A DNA stretch of 36,087 nt from Chara braunii (taxonomy: Eukaryota; Streptophyta; Charophyceae; Charales; Characeae): contig BFEA01000302.1 of assembly GCA_003427395.1 (NCBI GenBank), positions 1,717,088 to 1,753,174 on the forward strand, in the 5' to 3' direction. Shown here one piece after another: positions 29,431 through 36,087 of the stretch. The notes under the pieces are model-generated. The model was not told the DNA's origin. It ran no database searches and worked only from the letters and a program-made list of their open reading frames with translations. Made by a program: the position numbers and the translations under genes. The number at the start of each line of letters is the position of its first letter. The first letter of the stretch is position 1.

Positions 29431-30140
29431 TTATCTCTCCATTTGAAGGGTGCTTGTTTTGGTGATAGTGTAGTATTCGACCAATACTGTTTGGGGTGAA
29501 ACCATATGTATCAAACCAATCCTCAGCGGGGTCTCTGTGCTTACCACCCAATCTCCTTCTCTCAAGGTGGGGCCACATTTGAGAATCCGGCACCATTCCA
29601 GTGGAATGACTTCAATAAGGTTTTCCAAAAACTCCTCTACGTGATGGCAGTACCTTAAGGTTGCTCGCAGTTGGTCCCCTGTTTTCCAGTCTTGCCTTTC
29701 ATTGTCCCAAAGATCCCCTACCCTGAGTACACCGTGTCTAACCCAGCTCTTCCAGGGTAGGGATGAGCTCGTCATAACGCCACCCCTCGTGTGTGTCACC
29801 CATCTATTTCCGAAGAGGGGCTGATGATGGACCTCGTCCCAACGGTCGGGGTGGGTCCTGTCTGGGAGCGGGAGTTTACGCCAGGTTGCAGCAGAGATCA
29901 CCAAAAGTTATCTAGCGTCCTACCCCCTCCTTCTGACTCTTCCCTTCCATGTGGGAGTTTGCATGGAATCGTCCAAAAACGGTCCTCTAACCAAGTCAGC
30001 GGATGAATCGTATGGGGAGTAGCCGGGGCCAACCGGGCCAAATGTTCCAAAGCTAAAACACACCACGGACTCTGGGGGGCAAAGATAAACTTTTTGATCC
30101 ATTTTCCTCGTAATGTCTGCACCTGCGTGGCTGGATCAAG
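29431..30140 (-). pseudogene. LINE A ORF2 post-RT region
   Basis: GLGLLDPATQVQTLRGKW (near 30150-30100) opens the block. It continues in another frame with FGNRWVTHTRGG, KSWVRHGVLRVGDLWD and VLVEYYTITKTS (29904-29440). Frame changes near 29900 and 29430 break it. The plus-strand fragment 3480-4180 and the one at 480-790 correspond to this section. Confidence 0.7.
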
Positions 30141-30198
30141 TAATCCCAGACCTCCCCTATTTTCTGTTGGATAATTGAGTCCCAGACCACTCGGCTTA

Positions 30199-30567
30199 TT
30201 ACATTAAAATGCTCTTCATCCCCCTTTCATAGAAAAGCCGCCGCCTTTTCCTTAGACCTCTCAGAGCCGCTTTGCTCAATGGCCACAGCAAAGACTTGTA
30301 CCATAATGATGCAGAAATCACATTATTAAGTACTAAGGCTCGACCGAAAAGGGATGTATGTTTGCGTCTCCAGTTGTTTAGTTTGTGTTGAGCCGGGGCT
30401 GATCCACTCGTCATTGATTGGTGGTCACCCCTCTGTGGTCTGGATACCCCTAGGATTCTTATTGGGGTTTTTAATGGTATCCATGCAATGCGTTGTGACT
30501 CTCGAGGGCGTCTCCCTTGGTAGTGAATCCACCATCCTTGTGTCTTAGACCCCCAATTAATTGTCAT
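30199..30567 (-). pseudogene. LINE A ORF2 thumb/connection region
   Basis: The 122-residue frame starts INWGSKTQG and includes SLFGRALVLNNVISASLWY and LLWPLSKAALRGLRKR, the L-S-x-x-G-R-x-x-L-x-x-x-V block after the RT palm. Equivalent text is found at 1585-1900 (plus), 21060 (B) and 27270 (C), so it is a good marker of the family. Confidence 0.75.
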
Positions 30568-30568
30568 G

Positions 30569-31204
30569 TCAAAAACCTTGACAAGCTTTTTTCATCATCT
30601 GTTGAATTTCCTCCATATTACGGTGTGTGGCCTTTGCCATTATTGTGAGGTTATCCGCGAACAAGGAACACACCGGGATTGCATCCTCCGGGATGCGTGT
30701 AACTCGTATTTTAGTAATATTTTTGTTTGCCCGAAGATTGGCGGCTAGTGCCTCCATAATGACCCGGAAAAGGAAAGGGGCAATAGGATCCCCTTGGCGA
30801 ACCGATCGCTCTAAGTGTAGGGTTGGCGCAAAACTTCCATTGACTTCGACGCATGTAGTAGCGTTTTAGTGTAGGATTTGTATCCAGCGTCTGAAATCTG
30901 GTCCAAAGTTCATTTTTTCTAGACACTTGTCCAGAAACAACCAGTCCACATGGTCATAAGTCTTTTCGAAGTCGATGAAGATTAAAGCCGCATTTTGACG
31001 GGAGTGTCTCATGAGCTGGAAAATCTCATGGATCAACAGGGTGTTTTCTTGTATGTTCCTGTTTTTCATGAAGCCGGTTTGAGTGGGATGGATGATGTCC
31101 TCCATTATTGGGATAATTCTGTTTATCAGAACCTTGGACAACATTTTGTACACTACTGTAAGGAGCGTTATTTGACTGTAATTCCTTATATCCATCTTAT
31201 TCAT
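30569..31204 (-). pseudogene. LINE A ORF2 reverse transcriptase core, FADN active site
   Basis: The frame reads NYSQITLLTVVYKMLSKVLI (fingers), TGFMKNRNIQEN, LIFIDFEKTYDHVDW (motif A, catalytic Asp), then a stop, then the same frame continues with SVRQGDPIAPFLF (motif B) and SLFADNLTIMAKAT (motif C). Motif C should be F/Y-A-D-D; here the second Asp is Asn. With the internal stop this shows a dead enzyme. The stop at 30866 does not change frame, so damage here is by point mutation. Confidence 0.85.
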
Positions 31205-31468
31205 TTTTTTTATATAAGAGGGTTAATATCCCTTGCCCCACTCTTTCTCCCATCTCCCCTGTGAGCCACAATTCGTTATAAAAATCCATAACGTCTTGCC
31301 CATAAAATCCCATGTGCTTTCCCAGAATTCCTTAGGAAAACCATCTATCCCGGGGGCCTTTTCCTCCTTCATTTGCAGAAGGACGGTCCATATATTGTTT
31401 TTGGAGAGTGGGGCTTCTAAAGAATCACGTTGTTCTCGTGTCAGTGTTTTGTTAATTAGTTCCAGAAA

Positions 31469-31936
31469 TTATTTTATTAGGCGATTGTGATGTGGCGCGT
31501 CCGATTTATCTATGTGCGAAGAAAAAATATCTTTGTATAAATCATATGTTATCTTTGTACAGCGGCTTGTGGTTACAATCGGGTCTGATTCCCTAACATT
31601 AGGTTCATAAAGTGCTTCGATCGTGGTTCTTTGGCTTCGTGCTCTAATCAAATTGAAGAAGTGAGAGTCCATCACCCCTTCAATAGAGAATCTGGATAGC
31701 CTTCTTTTGACACCTTGCCATCTGTACTCTGCATGCTTGAAAAGTTGATCCTTCAATTCTTGTATGCGAGTTTGTAGTTCAGCGATCCTCTGTTCCTGCC
31801 CTTGCGAATTTTCCTCTTGTTCCGCGTTCATTAAATTGTGCATGATTGTGACTTCTTGCTGGTATCTCTGGGCAGCTAAATGTTTAGAGTATTCGTTACT
31901 TTTTTTTGCCATAAAAAACAGATCATTGTTAAACAA
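31469..31936 (-). pseudogene. LINE A ORF2 linker between endonuclease and RT
   Basis: The 155-residue frame has a helical, glutamine/glutamate-rich part with coiled-coil character (IAELQTRIQELKDQL) and then DSHFFNLIRARSQRTTIEAL, the usual 'W..GD.NT.FFH....R...I..L' linker motif of plant LINEs in altered form. RT follows in the next open segments. Confidence 0.7.
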
Positions 31937-32151
31937 CTTAAACCAAGCGATTTGTGATTCTTGTTGGGGGCGGTGGTCTTTCCAGAAGTCCCAGACCTGT
32001 TGTAGGTACTTCTGAAAATAGTTGATTTTAAGTAGGGAGGTGTTTAGTTTATAGTAACTGGCCCCCTTGTCTAACCGTTTACGAAACGTCTACACTGCCA
32101 TACATATCATGTGGTCTAGCCCAAGATATGGGCTGGTCGGGAGTATTGTCG

Positions 32152-32925
32152 TCACGATAGCCCCCCTCCCAACTCCTCCGAAGCCAAGATTAGATCGATT
32201 CGGGATCTGGACAGTCTGGCGGGGTCATTGTTTTGGATGCAGGTAAAAACTCTTTCGGTGGGGTAGGTACGCCTGAAGGTGTCAAAAAGCGAGAGAGGGG
32301 TGTACATGTCTCTCAGCATACGCTCATCCTCCTCCGCGTTGTGAGCAGTGGTGTGAGAAACTTTCCATCGGTCCAGCCACCTGTCCGCTGTGGCATTGAA
32401 GTCTTCTACTAGTATTAGAGGGACATCTAGGATAGGGATTGTTTCTATTTTTTCAAAAAAGAACCTTCTTTCACGGGTTGTGTTTGAAGCATATATGGAT
32501 ACTATGCTCACAATTTTTAGTTCCAACATGCCCAGTATTTTGACCCATCGTCCCTCCTCCTCGTCCTTCTCCCAGCAGAGTACTTCAAATCGTGATTCAG
32601 GTGGAATCCAAATTGCTACACTTGAGTTTCCCGGACAAGGGGCAAACACTTGGTAGCTTTGGAAGGGTCGGGCTTGTTTGTGTGCATTGTGGTGCTCTGG
32701 TGTGTCCATTAGGTGGGTCTCATTAACGCAGACTACATCTGGCCACGATCTTCCCCCAACCCCCCTCATCAAGTCTCATAGTGCTTTGATTTTTTCTGGG
32801 TTGCGGGACTCTTGCCCGTTCACATTGACCGTTCTAATATCTAAGTTTGCCTGTTGTAGAATGCGTTTCCACTTTTTATTTTTCCCATACATCACGTTTA
32901 CCCAGTCCATCGTAGGTTGCGATTG
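32152..32925 (-). pseudogene. LINE A ORF2 AP endonuclease
   Basis: Upstream of the long open part the text reads DIRTVNVNGQE (near 32840), the N-terminal N-x-N-G box, followed by a stop. The 206-codon frame from 32772 has VVCVNETHLMD (catalytic Glu), VSIVSIYASN, LILVEDFNATADRW (the G-D-F-N box with Gly replaced by Glu) and SRIDLILAS (the R-x-D box). The final S-D-H box lies past the frame end. It is a LINE target-nicking nuclease, inactivated by the stop and probably by the substitution. Confidence 0.8.
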
Positions 32926-33166
32926 TGTATCCCTTGACCCTCCCCTATCTATTGAGTAACTGCGTCCATTCTCGTGTCTCCCAATCTATCCCCCTATTGA
33001 GGATGTTTTTCCTTAGTATCGTGCAGATACACATAAGTAACTCATCAGTCGACCAGATGTCTCGGCTTAAACTTTAGTTGTTGGGTGTCCATGAGCATAT
33101 TGTGTGTATGCCATTGCAGCCCCGCCTCTTTATTTTCTTCAAATCTCACGTAGAGATCTTTGTGGT

Positions 33167-33637
33167 TCAGGCCCTCTGTTGATACGCTGATGGTGACCAT
33201 ACTCCTGGCTCGTAGTGGCTGGCAATGTATTTTGTGACTTCATGAATCCTTAGTGCCCCTTCCCTCTGCATATGCCACCCATGTAGTGCCATTCCTCCAT
33301 AGGCGGGGGTACATGGATCCTCGGACTCAACAGGTGATATACCCAGTTCCCAGTTCCCGACCTTCCTCCTAATCGGTAACACCAGTACTTTGTCACTCTT
33401 CGACAGACTCTTGTGGTACAACCCTTTTTCGATTAAGTGGCGCAATTTGGCCCGCTTTGAAAGGTTTGTGTCCTCTGCCTTTGCTGCTTCTCTCTCTCTC
33501 TCTCTGTTCAGGATGAGAAGCATGCATGGCTTGTTGTGTGCCTTCCGGAGGTGGCTGGTCAGGGGGGTGTGGAGGGGGTTTGTCTGCCTCTTTGGGTGTT
33601 TCTGCAGTTGTGGGGGGTTGAAAATTTTAATGTACAA
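33167..33637 (-). pseudogene. LINE A ORF1 C-terminal segment
   Basis: The 156-residue frame includes an arginine/glutamate repeat encoded by (CT)n (33489-33505), then KLRHLIEKGLYHKSLSKSDK and ALHGWHMQREGALRIHEVTK. I recognise no domain. Position between the ORF1 middle and the endonuclease suggests the end of ORF1 or the inter-ORF region. Confidence 0.45.
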
Positions 33638-33858
33638 TGTTCCAGATTCTGTTCAGCACCTATTTCCAATCATTTTCCGGGGATAGGCCCTGCTCTAGAG
33701 CCTGTTTCAGACTAGGACTCTCGTCCAATAAGGAGAAGAGTTGCACATAGGCTTCGTCCCAATATGTCTCTGTCTGACCCGTATATGGAACCTGGAGCTG
33801 GGCTATTAACCATTTAGCCAGGCTCCTTAGTTTAGTCTCAACATCTCCCTTGCGACCC

Positions 33859-34386
33859 TCAGGCTTCGGGGATGCTTTCCGTCATCTCCTCATCCGGGGG
33901 GGTTGCCGGTGGTTCCCAATCCATAGGCTGGGGTCCAAAGGCTTGAAAAAAAGGGTCCGTTTCGGTGGGTTTTTTTTCGGAGGTATAAGTTCCTTGGGGG
34001 GAGTTTGTTTGGGGGTATTCTTGAGCAAAGTTCCTTGCTGCTCCCTCCCCTGGGGTGTGTTGCCTGGTCACCTGGTGGGCCCCCTCCCCCTGGGCCGATT
34101 TCTTCTCACTCCCTTGTATCGTCCCACCTCCTCCCACCCCTCCCTTCTTGATTGTCTGAGCACTGCTTTCCCCACCGAGGGACGTCTTACCTTCACCTCC
34201 TCCTCCCCCCTTGGTCGCTTGTATACTGCTTCCTCCACCAGGGGTCTCCGATCTTTCGTGTTCCTTGTCATTCCCTTCTCCTCTCATCTGTTTGTGATGT
34301 TCGTGCTGTCCTAGTTCCCCTGGCTGTTGTGCTGCTGTTTGTTTGCCCCCTGCTTCTGATACCATAACCTGGAATTGGTTGACCAT
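33859..34386 (-). pseudogene. LINE A ORF1 hydrophilic middle section
   Basis: This 175-codon open stretch is rich in Gly, Gln, Glu, Lys and Thr, with glycine runs and no hydrophobic core, typical of the disordered part of ORF1. It includes AFGPQPMDWEPPATPP near the end. It lies between the zinc knuckle and the next ORF1 segment. Its length may owe something to low complexity. Confidence 0.5.
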
Positions 34387-34769
34387 TCCGGGGGTAGTCT
34401 AAGTGTGCGGTAATGTACCTTGTTTGTTAGGGGAATCAAGGGGATGCTTTTTTCTTCGAAATTGGGGATTGCCACAGTTCCCCCATGTCTGCCGGAGTGA
34501 TAAAATCTTGGGGCATAGGCTCTATACGGGGCTGAGTCCGGGGCTCGGTCTCTTCTGTTTCTAACGTGACATTTTTGTTAATGAGTGCAGTATCCTCTTT
34601 TGGGGGGGAAAGTGTGAGGGGGTGGTGGTCTTTTCCATGTGCGCCTCTACCGATTTAGAGGGGATCCATTGGTCTCGTGGCTTTGTATTCCAGTTTACTG
34701 CTTCGCCCTTCTCCCATTCCCACCCCCTTACCCCTCCTTCCTAGGGCTCATCCACGTAAACCCATCCTT

Positions 34770-35325
34770 CATATCCTGCGTCGACAGTCCTCCACCAAGT
34801 ATCCTTGAAAGGGTCACGTAGCAGGCGACCAGTGAATCTGATTCTTTTGGCCGGGTGGTGAGGGCAGTCTGAGTCTAAACGGAGGTGTCCATACGCCGAC
34901 ACTTGAAGCACCAAGGCCGTGTTTTGTGTTCTGTGTCACGTGTGTATTCTGAAGTCTTTCCCCCCCCCCCGAAACAGGATGACATCGTCGATGGTGAAGA
35001 TGTGCCCGTTGGGAATATCCAGGGCTACCATGAGATAATCATCCCTCGGGGCCACGTGGGGGGGAAGGGGGTCAATGAAGTCGACGATCACATACTTTTG
35101 GGCGAGTTCTTGCATGAAGGACCCTTGGATTTCTATGGCCACGTGACAAAATTCCACCCAATAGTAGTCCGTCATTAGTTGTTCCCGCTTCTCCTTCGGC
35201 TTTTGTTGTTTCGAGGGGGACCAAGGTAAAGTTAGGACCTCCGAACGCCCGCAGGGTATGCTCCGCCATGAACCCATGATTCGTTTGTCTGAATCAAACA
35301 TACAGATCACTGTTAAAACTGTCAA
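34770..35325 (-). pseudogene. LINE A ORF1 N-terminal part with frameshifted zinc knuckle
   Basis: The frame from 35325 reads VICMFDSDKRIMGSW, then YYWVEFCHVAIEIQG and later IFTIDDVILFRGG, consistent with the RNA-binding-like ORF1 domain of plant LINEs. It ends at a stop (34936). A little further, TRPWCFKCRR (34920-34893) in a second frame continues as GHLRLDSDCPHHPAKR in a third, so one missing base splits a C-x2-C-x4-H-x6-C knuckle. The domain call is by analogy; the knuckle is visible. Confidence 0.6.
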
Positions 35326-35518
35326 TGAGATAGGTTATATTAGAAAGAAGTCTCGGGCTCCCTCCTCTGATCCTTTGAGGGTTGCCTATGTATCACCCAC
35401 GGTTGCGACCGCGGGCCATTTTACCGCCCGCGGTCGGAATCCCGACTTCGGCGGCCGACCAGCCGCGGTCGAGCGCGGGCATGAAACCCCGAGATTTTTT
35501 TTCGGGGCCAAAAAATAA

Positions 35519-35520
<2 letters not shown>

Positions 35521-35580
<60 letters not shown>
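35521..35580. repeat. (AT)30 microsatellite
   Basis: Sixty bases of uninterrupted AT dinucleotide lie inside the CCTATG-end element. It also explains the YIYI frames on both strands. Confidence 1.
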
Positions 35581-35582
<2 letters not shown>

Positions 35583-35957
35583 TCACAAACAGAACTGCTC
35601 GGTAAACCGTAGGCAGAGAGAGAGAAGAGGACAACAAACGAGGGGCTGTGACAAATTGTTTCGTCGGAGCTTCACCGACTCATCATGAGGCTGAACCCTC
35701 AACAGTCTGCAGAATCCCCTCACTTATTACACTGTAAATGATAATATATATATATATGGGCGTGTAGATAAAAAAAATGCTATACACGCCTATGATTTTG
35801 AATATTTTTTTCTGACATTTAATGGAATGGAAAAAAAAAAACAAAAAAAAATAGAAAAAAAAAAACAAAAAAACAAAAAAAACAAAGATGAATTTTTTTT
35901 TTCCATATTTTTGGTCTATTGGGCTATTTGGGTCTGTGGCAAAACACTGGCCCACAC

Positions 35958-35958
<1 letters not shown>

Positions 35959-36024
<66 letters not shown>

Positions 36025-36055
36025 GCGAACCAATCCCAATCAATCAATCAATCAA

Positions 36056-36087
<32 letters not shown>
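35959..36087. repeat. (ATCA)n array with inverted end
   Basis: The tetranucleotide array runs to 36055 with one interruption (36024-36037). It then turns into its own reverse complement, (TTGA)n, from 36057 to the window end. Arms of at least 19 bp are perfect around a one-base centre. Confidence 0.95.

Larger units (their letters stand above)
27822..35384 (-). mobile_element. LINE copy A (longest non-LTR retrotransposon, nonfunctional)
   Basis: It is about 7.6 kb on the minus strand. The order from the right is ORF1 (zinc knuckle, hydrophilic middle, C-terminal part), then ORF2 with AP endonuclease, linker, reverse transcriptase, thumb, C-terminal region and zinc motif, then a 3' region with a terminal stem-loop (27848-27899) and poly(A) (27821-27838). 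The 5' end is taken up by a CCTATG transposon starting at 35385. Stops, frameshifts and a changed RT active site rule out function. It abuts LINE C text at its 3' end, which indicates insertion into C. Confidence 0.85.
35385..36087. mobile_element. CCTATG-end transposon, left part (continues beyond window)
   Basis: CCTATGTATCACCCACGG and the following GACCGCGGG box match the left end of 24511-25933 at about three quarters of 31 positions. It carries GC hairpins (35407-35416 with 35426-35435; 35488-35493 with 35503-35508), (AT)30 at 35521-35580, a GGCGTGTA/TACACGCC hairpin (35759-35788), A-rich DNA and a long (TCAA)n array that flips to (TTGA)n at 36056. The other end lies outside. It truncates the visible 5' region of LINE A. 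Confidence 0.6.

Overview
This is non-coding, repeat-dense eukaryotic nuclear DNA, and I found no gene that I would call intact. Long homopolymer tracts, (TG)n, (AG)n, (AT)n and (TCAA)n microsatellites, two assembly gaps (13573-14129 and 24995-25297), one isolated N (8165) and nested transposons point to a large plant or streptophyte-alga genome. A charophyte such as Chara is my best guess. It rests on general character and on the look of the LINE and Harbinger proteins, not on a search.

The main component is one family of non-LTR retrotransposons (LINEs: ORF1 with a zinc knuckle, ORF2 with AP endonuclease, reverse transcriptase and a C-terminal HHCC-type zinc motif). The best copy (A) runs on the minus strand from about 35384 to 27822. 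It appears to be inserted into an older copy (C, minus, about 27820 to 23637). Copy B lies at about 22850-18600 (minus) and copy E at about 16390-14740 (minus). Smaller pieces lie at 480-790, 1545-1930, 3480-4180 and 7640-7990 (plus) and at 8430-8800, 1985-2110 and 4790-5200 (minus). All are broken by stops, frameshifts, deletions or insertions. Several 3' ends keep a shared tail with a hairpin before poly(A).

A second retroposon family has an intact-looking copy at 10289-11475. It has an 18-bp target-site duplication, a poly(A) tail and two tRNA-like promoter modules, so it looks like an unusually long, possibly dimeric, tRNA-derived SINE. Partial copies lie at 2100-3075, 3083-3240, 5412-5472, 17522-17880 and 23345-23606.

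DNA transposons are inserted throughout: a Harbinger-like element (5476-7618, CTA duplication, decayed transposase); four members of a TTAA-flanked family (849-1532, 13315-14723, 15121-15288, 18072-18273); a family whose ends start CCTATG (24511-25933 inside LINE C, and one starting at 35385 inside LINE A and leaving the window); and a small inverted-repeat family starting CTA (5220-5400, 8824-9082). The TTAA and CCTATG families share an internal module next to (TG)n.

A degraded fragment resembling the C terminus of bacterial/plastid-type RNA polymerase beta (rpoB) lies at about 16651-16860, just downstream of an AT-rich island, and may be transferred organellar DNA. About 432-480, 4490-4790, 9320-10260, 11494-13300, 16860-17500, 18276-18600 and 22850-23340 hold nothing I can name.
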